In this document: positions 1 to 9,296 of the stretch, in pieces
Layout of the letters: each line of letters opens with the position of its first letter
Position numbering within the stretch: position 1 is the first letter of the stretch
From: Hyphomicrobiales bacterium
GTDB lineage: Bacteria; Pseudomonadota; Alphaproteobacteria; Rhizobiales; Rhizobiaceae
Assembly: GCA_024225445.1 (NCBI GenBank)
Contig: JAAEMP010000279.1
Coordinates: 1 to 60,655, forward strand
Direction: 5' to 3'
Length of the DNA: 60,655 nt
Program-made: the position numbers and the translations under genes
The notes under the pieces: generated by a model
What the model was told of the DNA's origin: nothing
Database searches by the model: none
Seen by the model: the letters and a program-made list of their open reading frames with translations, nothing else

Positions 1-372
1 AGGCCGCTGGGCTGCCTGAATATCTTTTATAAATGCTAATTGCTATTAGCGTTAGGCTATAGATTGGGTGGCATTGTATCAGGTTTGAAAACTGTAAGCA
101 CCTTTTCAATGCGTTCAAATGCAGAATTGAAATATGTCACAGGATTAGTGCAATTTTCGTGCTCAGCAATTGCCAACAATGCCCGGCAAGATTGTTCTGC
201 GTCAAAGCCCACTGAACCGGATGATCTTGCTCGGTTCTAACCCGCAACGCCGCGCCATAAGCCGTAACTGACATCTATACATTGACGGTTAATTAACAGC
301 TATAGAGTAAAAAATCGGCCACTGATATTAGAATTACTATTATGTCTCATAATTGGAAGGCGGGTTTCGAAA
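1..372. other. Left-edge stretch with no supported gene
   Basis: I see no convincing gene here. A 66-codon open frame at 40..240 (+) has no ribosome binding site and reads as low-complexity peptide, so it is not called. The last 20 bases before the next gene include a weak purine-rich stretch (TTGGAAGGCGGG) about 11-22 bases upstream of its ATG. Confidence 0.5.
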
Positions 373-1494
373 ATGAACAATATTCTTGCCGCAGTAATTT
401 GTAGTTTTTGGTTTGTAAGCATTGCCTGTGCCGGGGATGCCCCCTTCAAGACCCCGAAGCCATTTGAAGTCGTCACAGAAGACGTAGGTGCCTGCACGGG
501 GATGCGGTTCCCACAAGGGTTTACCAGCGAAAATGCAGAACTAAGTCTGGGTTCAATGTTTGCCTGGTCCGGTTCAAAACTGAAGAAGAACGGGATAACT
601 CACGCGTTTTCAGAGATTGAGGATTTTAGCCTTCGCATCACTTGCCCCGGGCATCAGCGGAAAGATACGACCACCTACAACCTGGAAAATGCAGAGCATG
701 CCTGTTCGAATCCGGTGAACACAGTATATGGCACACTCCTTGAATGTGCTTATGGTGAAGAAAACGGTCTTGTGTATTTCCTGACGCACAAGCGTTTGAA
801 ACATGATTCCAGCCTGTCTTCCTCGCTGAGTTTGCAGAATGCCTCCCAAAAAATTAATATTTCGGTGGGAGGAGATAATTCAAAGGCGGACGCCTTGAAA
901 ATTGCAACCGCCTATCTTGGCAAGGAGCCTGACCTTGTTTCGGTTGCTATTGATCCGCAAACGGATGAACCGGAAGCGGAGCTTTCGGTTGAAACTTTCA
1001 AGCCCTATCCCACACAAAAAGCTGTTACTGACAGCTGTGTTGCGCCGGCCACGTTGATCAGGGATCTGCCCTATATACAGGGGGCGAAGTTGAGGGGCTG
1101 GCGATACTCTATTAACCACAAGACCGAAATCAAGGGCTTGCCGGAAAGCGATTTTGTCGACTTTATACATTTAATGATCAATGTAACCTGTAAAAGGAAA
1201 CCCGAGAGATACCCGGACCAGTTACTTGAGCTTGTGCAAGGCATGAAGGACAGCCTTTGCCAACACTATTCAGCCCCGGCCATGCAAGTATCTCTGTGTG
1301 AATCGGGAAAGACGCAGGACCATGTGCACCGAATGGTAATCAACGAATCGGGTACTGAGACATGGTATAATTTCATCGCTTCAGGCCCGGTCACAACCGT
1401 CAGACTGGGGGCAAGATCGAAGAAAGAAAATGACGCGAAAGCCACCACGGTTTTCAAACGGATAGCAGCCTCTTTCGTCAATTCACTGGAATGA
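373..1494 (+). CDS. Secreted protein with two four-cysteine halves, unknown function
   Basis: I do not recognise this 373-residue protein. Residues 1-20 form a signal peptide (hydrophobic stretch, then SIACA before GDAPF), so export to the periplasm is likely. The mature part looks like an internal duplication: cysteines fall at 41, 91, 111 and 125, and again at 222, 273, 296 and 309, with spacings of 50/20/14 and 51/23/13. Both halves carry a hydrophobic-Thr-Cys strand (RITC, NVTC). This suggests two related disulfide-bonded domains. No catalytic motif is visible. It stands alone, transcribed towards the peptidase gene, with a purine-rich GGAAGGCGGG before the ATG. Confidence 0.75.
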   Translation: MNNILAAVICSFWFVSIACAGDAPFKTPKPFEVVTEDVGACTGMRFPQGFTSENAELSLGSMFAWSGSKLKKNGITHAFSEIEDFSLRITCPGHQRKDTTTYNLENAEHACSNPVNTVYGTLLECAYGEENGLVYFLTHKRLKHDSSLSSSLSLQNASQKINISVGGDNSKADALKIATAYLGKEPDLVSVAIDPQTDEPEAELSVETFKPYPTQKAVTDSCVAPATLIRDLPYIQGAKLRGWRYSINHKTEIKGLPESDFVDFIHLMINVTCKRKPERYPDQLLELVQGMKDSLCQHYSAPAMQVSLCESGKTQDHVHRMVINESGTETWYNFIASGPVTTVRLGARSKKENDAKATTVFKRIAASFVNSLE

Positions 1495-1934
1495 CCGTTC
1501 GCCTCAACAGCTTGAACAGCAGAAACATTTGTCAGGAAATGAGGACGCAGTTTTAGCTGTCTCTTTCCGGTTCCCTCCCGATAAGTTTCCACCGGCCGGA
1601 GTGTTCAGCACTCATCTGAAACTGCTTTGTTAGCGACCGATGAATATAGTCCGCTCTGAGCTCGGAGCTGCCGTTACGATGGCGCGGTTAACTGGCGAAT
1701 GTGGACTAATACCGCCATAAAACTCGATCCTGTTTTTGCGGCAGCTTTATCTTCAGCTGCATACAGAAAATCCAGCGCACTGAACTTTCTCAAATGTACC
1801 AATAACTGCCGCAGTCACCTTATGGCTGGGTGTTTATGATTCCAGTCCTGAGCCCTGATATCTATCAACAACTTTCGTTTGACAAATCCTGCGATTTGAA
1901 CACTGATAGCTGCGACAAAAAAATGCGAGATAAA
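1495..1934. other. Intergenic stretch, nothing recognised
   Basis: This is the gap between the secreted protein and the M24 peptidase. The peptidase frame stays open back to 1830, but residues encoded by 1830-1934 do not resemble the family N-terminus. No terminator with a T-run, RNA gene or repeat was found. Confidence 0.4.
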
Positions 1935-3041
1935 ATGAAATACTCACTAAAACCAGTCTATTCAGCCCTGGATAAGCACAATCTCGACGCTGTTGCATTT
2001 GTACCGGGTTCGAATTTCAGACGGCTGTTTGGCCGTGACTTTCATCTGATGGAACGACCGCTGGTAATAATCATTCCTGCCCGCGGTGAACCAGTGGCAA
2101 TCGTTCCCAATCTGGAAATGGCGTCCTTCAGTTTGATAGGATTTAAAGGCGAAGTTTTCGACTGGCGCGACGAAGATGGATATGAGAGTGCATTCCAGTC
2201 CGCCGCTGCAGCAATGCCGCAATTACGGGGCGTGGTGAAAATCGGGCTTGAAGCGCAAAGAATGCGGGTATTTGAGCAAATGGCACTGGCGAAAGCTTTT
2301 CCGTCGGCCGAATTCACCGATGCCCATGCCATCATTTCATCAACGCGGCTGATCAAGACCGAAGATGAAATTGCCAAATTGAAACGGGCGATTGAAATCT
2401 CCGAAGCAGCCCTTGAGGCGACGCTACAGGAGGTCAAAGAAGGGCAAAGTGAAAAACAAATCGAGGCGATTTTGCTGAAGCAGCTATTTGCCCACGGCGC
2501 CGACGGCCTTTCTTTTGACCCGATTGTTGCGGCAGGCGATAACTCGGCCCAGCCCCATGCCAGCGCCCGCCATGATTACCGGATAAAAAAAGGCGATGCC
2601 TTGCTGATCGATTTCGGGGCGAGCTGGCAGGGTTATAACGCAGACATAACCCGGACGTTTTTTATCGGAGAAGTTTCTGATTTTGACCGCGCATTTTATG
2701 ATAGCGTACTTGCTGCCAATGAACGTGGAAAACAGGTCGCCAGATCCGGCGTAACCGCCCACCAGGTTGATGATGCTGTCCAGATTGTTCTGGAAAACTC
2801 CCAGTTTTCCGAATTCCGTCGCCATAAAACCGGCCATGGGCTGGGCCTTGACGTACACGAAGCCCCGCAGATCATGCGCAGCAACACCCAAATCCTGGAA
2901 CCGGGAATGGTGTTTACCATTGAACCGGGATTATACCGCACTGGTGAATGCGGCGTACGTATTGAAGATGATGTAGTAGTCACCGAAAATGGCATTGAGT
3001 GTCTGACAGGTTTCCCCAGACAATTGAGGATCATTGGATAA
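1935..3041 (+). CDS. M24 family metallopeptidase (Xaa-Pro dipeptidase/aminopeptidase P-like)
   Basis: This looks like a pita-bread-fold peptidase that would cleave Xaa-Pro peptides in the cytoplasm. The N-terminal creatinase-like domain (VAFVPGSNFRRLFG) precedes the catalytic domain, whose five metal ligands are all readable: Asp in LLIDFGASW, Asp in NADITRTF, His in TGHGLGLDVHE, Glu in FTIEPGLY and Glu in GVRIEDDVVV. Counted from the upstream ATG at 1830 these are D261, D272, H336, E365 and E379. I prefer the ATG at 1935 (MKYSLKPVYSAL), giving 368 residues; ATGs at 1923 and 1830 are possible. The family also includes creatinase and DMSP lyase DddP, so the substrate is uncertain. Confidence 0.85.
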   Translation: MKYSLKPVYSALDKHNLDAVAFVPGSNFRRLFGRDFHLMERPLVIIIPARGEPVAIVPNLEMASFSLIGFKGEVFDWRDEDGYESAFQSAAAAMPQLRGVVKIGLEAQRMRVFEQMALAKAFPSAEFTDAHAIISSTRLIKTEDEIAKLKRAIEISEAALEATLQEVKEGQSEKQIEAILLKQLFAHGADGLSFDPIVAAGDNSAQPHASARHDYRIKKGDALLIDFGASWQGYNADITRTFFIGEVSDFDRAFYDSVLAANERGKQVARSGVTAHQVDDAVQIVLENSQFSEFRRHKTGHGLGLDVHEAPQIMRSNTQILEPGMVFTIEPGLYRTGECGVRIEDDVVVTENGIECLTGFPRQLRIIG

Positions 3042-3061
3042 ATCACGTTAATTGGCGACAG

Positions 3062-3817
3062 TTAACCGTCCAGCCCCTTGTCAATCTTGATCCTGTGCTC
3101 TTTCACCGCCAGATAATCCGGCAGTATTTCATCACATATGGCCTGCAAATGATCGGGCAGAGGAGCGGGATCTTTATCGGGAGGTGCAAATCCGGTGGAT
3201 TTCCATATCGCATCGTACCAGTGCTTTCCCCAGATTCCATCATCCGCACCTGGTCCTGATTGCCAATTCAGCATTGCCGGCTCAAATTCAATATTCAGAC
3301 GCTGGCAAAGGGCGGTCAGCATCGTCTCGGGAGATTTTCGGATATCGGTTGAATCAATCACGATTGGAGCCTCGCCCAAATGATCGCAAACACGCCTAAA
3401 CAATTCAAGCTGGCGGCCATAGCCGAGATCATCTGCGACAACATCCTGGCGTTTTTTGGCATAGCTGGCCAGCACCCGCTGCGGTGAGCGGATCAAAAAC
3501 GCATTCCTCACCTGCCCCATCCACTCACGCTCTACGCTCGGCCCCATATGCTGGGTCATATGTTTTTGATAAAATATCGTGTGTGGCATTTTCGGCGGTT
3601 CCACACAGGCGGAAATAACCGCTTTTGAACTGGTAATACCATCGCCAATAATCTCTTCGCGCATGGGGTGCTTAAGTCCGGTTTCCACCAGATAATTTGC
3701 ATAGAAAGGCTCATCCCAAACCTTGCAATCACTACGTTGGGCAAAGGAACGCATCAAGGCCGTCGATAAATTACGTGGTCCCGACCACATGGCAATGTTT
3801 ATTGTTTTTGCTGTCAT
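3062..3817 (-). CDS. Sulfotransferase-like P-loop protein
   Basis: The 251-residue protein opens with a beta strand and glycine loop (AMWSGPRNLSTALMRSF, residues 9-24) of the kind that binds the 5' phosphosulfate of PAPS in sulfotransferases. A later segment (RNAFLIRSPQRVLASY) matches the 3'-phosphate-binding region with its conserved Arg and Ser. There is no signal peptide, so it is probably cytosolic. In related bacteria such proteins are annotated sulfotransferase family, but substrates are mostly unknown. It ends about 20 bases from the convergent M24 peptidase, so the two share a terminator region. Confidence 0.65.
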   Translation of the reverse strand: MTAKTINIAMWSGPRNLSTALMRSFAQRSDCKVWDEPFYANYLVETGLKHPMREEIIGDGITSSKAVISACVEPPKMPHTIFYQKHMTQHMGPSVEREWMGQVRNAFLIRSPQRVLASYAKKRQDVVADDLGYGRQLELFRRVCDHLGEAPIVIDSTDIRKSPETMLTALCQRLNIEFEPAMLNWQSGPGADDGIWGKHWYDAIWKSTGFAPPDKDPAPLPDHLQAICDEILPDYLAVKEHRIKIDKGLDG

Positions 3818-3953
3818 CAGACCAGTTAACCGAATGATGTTTCACCGGTCAATGATTTCCATCAGATATTCCATACATCAAAAATGCTGCTATAACATTA
3901 TGATATGACACGTGTTTGCAGTTTGCATTATTATTTGGATTTGGGGTTTTACG

Positions 3954-4850
3954 ATGAGGATTATTCGTTCCTGGCTGTTCGTTCCAGGTGACAGCGAAAG
4001 AAAACTGGCAAAGGGTCGCGCAAATTGCGCTGATGCCCTGATCATTGATCTGGAAGATGCCGTTGCCGATGAGCGTCAGGATATTGCCCGCAAAATCTGT
4101 GCTGATTTCCTGAGAGAAAATACCGATCGTTCACGCCAGCAACTCTGGGTTCGAATCAATCCTCTGGATCATCACTTCGCATTATCTGATCTGGCCGCAG
4201 TGGTGGCCTCGGCACCCGACGGCATTATTTTGCCGAAAGTGTATTCCGCCAGGGAAATCAATCGCCTGGCAGATTATCTGTCGGCACTGGAAACCCGGGA
4301 GGGTCTGGCAGCAGGCTCAACCAAAATACTGTCGATAGCCACAGAAACAGCCGCTTCATTACTGACTTTTCATACCTATCTTGAAGGATTAAGCGAACGG
4401 CTGGTAGCCATGACCTGGGGCGGTGAGGATCTGGCGGCAGCGCTTGGCGCGGTCAACAATCGCAACCCGGATACCGGGGATTATGATTCTCCTTATCTTC
4501 ACGCCAAAACAATGTGCCTGGCCACCGCCCGTGCAGTAAATGCCCAGCCGGTTGGCGCGGTAGTGGTGAATTATCGTGACCTGGGTGCCTTGAAAACCGA
4601 TTGTGAGCGCGATTTACGAGCCGGATGGGTCGGCAAAGTGGCAATTCACCCCGATCAGTGCAAGATCATCAACGACGCCTTCACCCCATCTGAGGCTGAT
4701 GTCATTCATGCGAGAAAGGTGGTTGATGTGTTCGAACAGAATCCCGGTCTTGGCACTGTCGGCCTGGATGGAAAAATGCTCGACATGCCGCATTTAAAGC
4801 AGGCACGAAACCTGTTGGAACTCGTCAAACAAATCGCCACATTCAGCTGA
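3954..4850 (+). CDS. CitE/HpcH-HpaI family CoA-ester lyase
   Basis: This TIM-barrel lyase of 298 residues would cleave or form a beta-hydroxyacyl-CoA (malyl-, citramalyl-, methylmalyl- or HMG-CoA type). Visible family motifs are SWLFVPGDSERKL at the N-terminus, DLEDAV (31-38), WVRINP with Arg67, the metal ligands Glu131 (SIATET) and Asp159 (WGGEDLAA), and GKVAIHPDQ (228-235). I chose the ATG at 3954; the open frame extends to 3912 but that extension is hydrophobic and not family-like. Its neighbours are CoA transferase, MaoC hydratase and CoA ligase genes, which fits C5 dicarboxylate degradation (compare Pseudomonas and Yersinia itaconate ict-ich-ccl) or the mycobacterial Rv2498c-type lyase. 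Substrate is inferred only. Confidence 0.85.
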   Translation: MRIIRSWLFVPGDSERKLAKGRANCADALIIDLEDAVADERQDIARKICADFLRENTDRSRQQLWVRINPLDHHFALSDLAAVVASAPDGIILPKVYSAREINRLADYLSALETREGLAAGSTKILSIATETAASLLTFHTYLEGLSERLVAMTWGGEDLAAALGAVNNRNPDTGDYDSPYLHAKTMCLATARAVNAQPVGAVVVNYRDLGALKTDCERDLRAGWVGKVAIHPDQCKIINDAFTPSEADVIHARKVVDVFEQNPGLGTVGLDGKMLDMPHLKQARNLLELVKQIATFS

Positions 4851-4895
4851 CCGTAGCTGTCAGATAAATAAGGGTCTTGGAGCCCGGACTGAAAA

Positions 4896-6299
4896 TCAGG
4901 CTAACAACAAAATACTAACGCTTAGCAAGGCCATCACTCCAAATGTAAATCTGCCATTCCAGATCATTCCTACCTCTTTTGCCGTTCTGCCAATTACTCT
5001 GCTGGATATTCGGTTGGCACTGGCAAATGGAGAAAAACCTGTTACCAGCGCCCAGATTGTGATCCCGGTCATGGCAAGCAGCCAGTTTTCTATTTCAATT
5101 CCCGTCAGATTGGCCAATACTTCAACCGAAATTGCAACGGTGACAATCGGATTGAGGCTGACCAGTGAAAAGGCAAATACCGTCCATTGCATTAATAACA
5201 ATAACATTTTGGGGCCAAGACCCATTGATGCGAATATTTCACTTACCAGAGCAATATCGATCTGGGATAAAACAAGATCACCGGCAAACACTGAACCACA
5301 CATAATTCCGATTTCTGAGCGAAGACCACAAAAAGAGGGCAACAGACCTGTACTGATGTGCTGAGTAAACAATTTGAAGGCTTGCCCATTATTGCGGGCT
5401 CGATACTGAATATATATCCAGAGAATTCCCAGCAATGACACGCTAAACAATAAGGCGGCAATCAGCCGTAATCCGAATATACCGGAAATGGATATCGTCA
5501 GACCTAACACCGTCACAATTAATACCAGCAGTGGAACAAGCGCCACCAGCACCTGGCCAAAAGATTCACCGGAATAAGTGAGTGAGGATCGCGGATATGA
5601 AACCCGGTCAAGCACCCAGCCGACAGTCAAAAATAAAATTGCCAGAAAAACTCCAACCGGGAAGAACTCATACCATCCATAATCCGGTATTGCGGCCATT
5701 ACGACAACAACGGTAATCGACGTTGGTGCCCACAGGGTATTGGAACAAAATCCGCGAAACATGGCCAGCGTCATTCGTCGAAGACGTATTTGACTTACTC
5801 TTTCACCGGCTTTTTCATACCCGGCATCTATCGAGCGTCGTGTCATGGTACCGAGTAGATTTATCGCTCCCATATTGAGAAGAATACTGAAAAAATGTGT
5901 GCTCAAGGTGAGAACCGCATATCGCCTGCCGGGTGGCTGGTCGATCACTTTTTGGCCGCTACGCATGATCAGCGGCGAACTGCTGGCAGCATCACGCAAT
6001 ACGTCCAGTGACACCAGAAAAAAGGCAAAGAATGACGCGCGACCAAAGGCAGATATCAGAATTGCCATCGACATTTTTTGACTGATGACCAGATAGGCTA
6101 TCAATGCCACACAAACAAAAAATGTTATGCGCGAAACCACATTCAGTTGTTTCCACTCAATCAGCAGATAAAATGCCACGCAAAAGCCCGAAATCAAAAC
6201 CAGCCATTGCGGTGCACCAATTTCCATGGAAGCAGCAATCAGACTGGCGAAAACAATCAGAATTGCTGACGGTTTCGATGTTGAGCTGGATGGTATCAA
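4896..6299 (-). CDS. Polytopic inner-membrane protein, putative transporter
   Basis: This 467-residue protein is almost entirely hydrophobic, with roughly ten to twelve membrane segments starting at residues 12-45 (two adjacent spans) and ending in a C-terminal span (FGVMALLSVSILLLA). I cannot place it in a named transporter family. The topology and length resemble anion or dicarboxylate permeases. It lies between the CitE-type lyase and the CoA transferase genes, so uptake of the substrate of that pathway is a reasonable guess but not shown. The open frame starts at TTG (6299) with no clear Shine-Dalgarno, and internal starts remain possible. Confidence 0.65.
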   Translation of the reverse strand: MIPSSSTSKPSAILIVFASLIAASMEIGAPQWLVLISGFCVAFYLLIEWKQLNVVSRITFFVCVALIAYLVISQKMSMAILISAFGRASFFAFFLVSLDVLRDAASSSPLIMRSGQKVIDQPPGRRYAVLTLSTHFFSILLNMGAINLLGTMTRRSIDAGYEKAGERVSQIRLRRMTLAMFRGFCSNTLWAPTSITVVVVMAAIPDYGWYEFFPVGVFLAILFLTVGWVLDRVSYPRSSLTYSGESFGQVLVALVPLLVLIVTVLGLTISISGIFGLRLIAALLFSVSLLGILWIYIQYRARNNGQAFKLFTQHISTGLLPSFCGLRSEIGIMCGSVFAGDLVLSQIDIALVSEIFASMGLGPKMLLLLMQWTVFAFSLVSLNPIVTVAISVEVLANLTGIEIENWLLAMTGITIWALVTGFSPFASANRISSRVIGRTAKEVGMIWNGRFTFGVMALLSVSILLLA

Positions 6300-6431
6300 A
6301 AGGATTGCCTGATGGACTAAAAGTGAGTGATATTATGTCTGGCCAATATTGATCACTTAAAAACGATTTTTCCTGCAAATCAAGCAATTGAATTCATTCT
6401 GCCATAACTCCTTGGGAATCGGCCTTAATCA

Positions 6432-7697
6432 TCAAAACCCCTGAGCCAAAAAATCAAATTTCAATTTCTCGCGATATTCCGGTGCTGCAATGTCACAAAG
6501 CAGTAATCCACGTTGGTGACTGGAACGCCCACGCAAATCGGCAACACCAAATTCGGTCACCACAATATCGACATCACTGCGCCCGGTGGTGACATAGGGT
6601 CCATTCAGTTTCGCCACAATTCTACTTTGCCCGGAACCCGAAATTGCCGGCAGCGCAATAATCGCCAGACCATGCTCACCGGTCGCCGCAGCATGCATGA
6701 AATCCACCTGCCCACCAATGGCACCAAGATAATTGTCTCCAATCTGTTCTGCATTGACCTGTCCGAACAAATCCACTTCCAGCGCAGAATTGATCGCAAC
6801 CAGATTATTGAGCAGGGAGAGATTTGCTGGAGAATGGGTTGAAGATGCCGGATGCAGCTGAAAAGATTCATTACAGTGTAAAAACTGCTGCAGTTTCTTG
6901 CCCCCGATACAGAATGTTCCAATGCTTAACCCTGGATAAACCGCTTTGCGCGAATTGTTCAGTGCACCTGATTGAACCAGACCGATAATATCTTCGCTGA
7001 TTATACCCGTGTGCAGCCCAAGATTTCGATGCCCGGACAAAGCCTTCACGATAGCACCGGGCAAAGCGCCAATCCCGTATTGCAAGGTCGCTCCTTCCGG
7101 CACTAGGTCGCCAACATTGGCAGCAATTTGTGTTTCGCCGGGAGATGGGGTTTTTGCCGGAATATCAGGTATCGGATGATCGGTTTCAACAACATAGTCA
7201 ATACGGCTTTCATCCAGTGGCGCATCCATATAGGTCCAGGGAACATTGTGATTTATCTCCGCTATAACCAGACTGGCCCTGTTCATCGATACCGGCTGGA
7301 AGTCGCTGCAATATCCCAGGCTATGCGACCCGTCCGGTCCCGGCGGGCTGACTTGCACAAAAACCGTATCTACCGCAAATCTCCCGCTACGAATATGGCC
7401 ACACACCGCCGAATAGTTGCAGGGGTAGAGCGATAACACATCAGCCTGTTTCAAACGTTGATTTGTTCCAAGAGCACCATAGGAATAAGGCTTGATGAAA
7501 TCGGTGTGCTTTACCTGCAATGCTCCGCTCAGTGACAAACCGACAAAAGCCTCGAGACCGCCTATATCAGCACGTTCTTCAATCAGCTTTTCCAGTAACG
7601 TCAACGCCTCTCCGGACCCCTGCCCCCATGTGACGACCGATCCGGGTTTAATATGATCTGCCAGTCTCAGGGCATCATGGTTCCCAAATTTCTTCAT
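6432..7697 (-). CDS. Acetyl-CoA hydrolase/transferase family CoA-transferase
   Basis: The 421-residue protein has the two-domain layout of the Cat1/4-hydroxybutyrate CoA-transferase family, which moves CoA between acyl groups. Family-like stretches are VFVQVSPPGPDGSHSLG (113-128), LQYGIGALPGAIVKAL (205-220), GLHTGIISEDIIGL (227-240), DLFGQVNAEQIG (309-320) and VVTEFGVADLRGRS (379-392). Length and context (CitE lyase, MaoC hydratase) resemble Ict/RipA itaconate CoA-transferase. In 4-hydroxybutyrate CoA-transferase I recall the catalytic Glu in an HSEM motif; the aligned stretch here reads HTGI, so the nucleophile may lie elsewhere or activity may differ. Start ATG 7697 has GGAAA upstream; a TTG at 7703 is possible. 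Confidence 0.8.
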   Translation of the reverse strand: MKKFGNHDALRLADHIKPGSVVTWGQGSGEALTLLEKLIEERADIGGLEAFVGLSLSGALQVKHTDFIKPYSYGALGTNQRLKQADVLSLYPCNYSAVCGHIRSGRFAVDTVFVQVSPPGPDGSHSLGYCSDFQPVSMNRASLVIAEINHNVPWTYMDAPLDESRIDYVVETDHPIPDIPAKTPSPGETQIAANVGDLVPEGATLQYGIGALPGAIVKALSGHRNLGLHTGIISEDIIGLVQSGALNNSRKAVYPGLSIGTFCIGGKKLQQFLHCNESFQLHPASSTHSPANLSLLNNLVAINSALEVDLFGQVNAEQIGDNYLGAIGGQVDFMHAAATGEHGLAIIALPAISGSGQSRIVAKLNGPYVTTGRSDVDIVVTEFGVADLRGRSSHQRGLLLCDIAAPEYREKLKFDFLAQGF

Positions 7698-7882
7698 ATA
7701 CAAATTTCCATTTTGGCTATTGTAAATCAGTATGGCGGCGCTGCTTTTTCAGTCCAGCTAATTTGAAGGTTCCAAACCGTTAAAATCAAGCCCCGCATTG
7801 ACGGGGAAAACCTTATTTCCTATTGCTTGAAGCCTGTTTACGAATACACAACAGAATTTGGTGGCAACCACAAGGGGTAGAC

Positions 7883-8338
7883 ATGTCCGGATTATGGTTT
7901 GAAGAATTTGAAGAGGGGCAGGTATTTGATCATGCGCTTTCACGCACGATTACTGAAGCAGACAATATGTGGTTCTGCAATGCCACTATGAATACCCAGC
8001 CATTGCACATAGATTTTCACATGGCTTCACAAACCGAATTTGGCCAGCCTCTGGTTAACAGTATTCTTACCCTGGGACTGATGATCGGAATGACAGTGAC
8101 TGAGACCACGCTTGGTACGACTATCGGCAATCTGGCAATGACCGACGTCAATTTTCCCCGTCCTGTATTTCATGGCGACACTTTGCGTGCCCGCACGACA
8201 ATCCGTTCCACCCGTGAAAGCAAATCACGACCCAATGACGGAATTGTCGTTTTCTATCATGAGGCATTCAATCAGGATGGCGTTATGGTGGCGAACTGTC
8301 TTCGTACCGCCTTGATGCGCAAACGACCGCACAAATGA
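7883..8338 (+). CDS. MaoC-like hotdog dehydratase (mesaconyl/itaconyl-CoA hydratase-like)
   Basis: This single-hotdog protein of 151 residues probably hydrates an enoyl-CoA in the cytoplasm. The hydratase motif region reads [10 protein letters not shown] (35-44): His42 is kept, but the Asp of the usual SGDxNPLH motif is Asn37, a variation I associate with the mesaconyl-CoA/methylmalyl-CoA hydratase branch. [11 protein letters not shown] (91-101) is the second conserved segment. The start at 7883 is fixed by AAGGGG seven bases upstream; the frame is open to 7823 without that support. It starts 185 bases from the divergent CoA-transferase and sits upstream of crotonase and ligase genes, all on the plus strand. 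Confidence 0.85.
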   Translation: MSGLWFEEFEEGQVFDHALSRTITEADNMWFCNATMNTQPLHIDFHMASQTEFGQPLVNSILTLGLMIGMTVTETTLGTTIGNLAMTDVNFPRPVFHGDTLRARTTIRSTRESKSRPNDGIVVFYHEAFNQDGVMVANCLRTALMRKRPHK

Positions 8339-8404
8339 ATTGTAATCAATTCTTCAGCTGAAATTCTGCTGACAGGCAAATAGTAATGGGACCGTAATAC
8401 CACC

Positions 8405-9214
8405 ATGACAGAACATGCAACCGATCATTTAGTGGTTACCCGGGACGCAGGCGTGACCACGCTGACCATGAACCGGCCGAAAACTTTAAACGCCCTTTCA
8501 ATGGATATGCGGCACGCCATGTTCGATGCAATCGACCAGATAGAGCATGATTCATCTATTCGTTGCGTGATTTTGCGCGGTGCCGGTGGGAACTTCATGG
8601 CAGGTGGCGATATCAAAAATTTTGCCGAGCACACCAATATGCCTCCTGACCAGCGCGCCTCCTATTTTGAGCGCCGCGTTCACAGCATTCAACCGATGCT
8701 TATCTCGCTGCAACGGATGAAAAAGCCCGTTATTGCTTCAGTTGAAGGTGCAGCCGCGGGTATTGGCATGTCCTTGATGATGGCTTGTGATCTAGCCATC
8801 GGCACCACCGGTTCCATATATCGTTTCGCCTATTCAGGTATTGGTGCCAGCCCCGACGGGTCAGGTACTTACAATCTGCCACGCATCGTCGGCACAAGGC
8901 GGGCGCTGGAACTATCAATGCTGGCTGACAGAATTGACGCCCAGACCGCTTACAACTATGGCCTGCTCAATTTTCTGGTTACGCCGCAAGATATCGAATC
9001 TGAAACCAAAAAGCTGGCAGACCGACTGGCGAATTCCGCTACCAGATCAATGGCCGCGATCAAGGATCTGATCTATTCTTCCCATGCAAATACACTCGAA
9101 ACACAGCTTGCAAAAGAAGCCAGATATTTTGGTAAATGTGCAGCAACCGATGACTGGGTTGAAGGTGTGAATGCATTTATTGAAAAACGCAAACCCGATT
9201 TCCGGGGAAAATAG
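8405..9214 (+). CDS. Enoyl-CoA hydratase/isomerase family (crotonase) protein
   Basis: The 269-residue protein has the crotonase fold. Oxyanion-hole loops are MAGGDIKNF (65-73) and EGAAAGIGMSL (114-124). The two glutamates of true enoyl-CoA hydratases are absent by my alignment: Ser123 and Gly145 occupy their places. ASPDGSGTY (148-156) supplies an Asp at 151 as in PaaG-type isomerases. An isomerase or thioesterase-like reaction is therefore more likely than simple hydration. It lies 66 bases after the MaoC gene and 82 bases before the acyl-CoA ligase, and the three probably form one operon. Confidence 0.85.
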   Translation: MTEHATDHLVVTRDAGVTTLTMNRPKTLNALSMDMRHAMFDAIDQIEHDSSIRCVILRGAGGNFMAGGDIKNFAEHTNMPPDQRASYFERRVHSIQPMLISLQRMKKPVIASVEGAAAGIGMSLMMACDLAIGTTGSIYRFAYSGIGASPDGSGTYNLPRIVGTRRALELSMLADRIDAQTAYNYGLLNFLVTPQDIESETKKLADRLANSATRSMAAIKDLIYSSHANTLETQLAKEARYFGKCAATDDWVEGVNAFIEKRKPDFRGK

Positions 9215-9296
9215 TGTCAGATTTGGTGCAAATAGATTTCCCTTGATCATCACCTGGCTTCATTGCCTTCAATTCATTTTGTGTAACGGTTGAATT

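Noticed and set aside
40-240. 66-codon open frame on the plus strand near the left edge
   Set aside because: No ribosome binding site, no family-like sequence and no neighbours that would support it.
4851-4895. GGGTCTTGGAGCCC as a terminator after the CitE-type gene
   Set aside because: The stem is only three to four pairs with no T-run.
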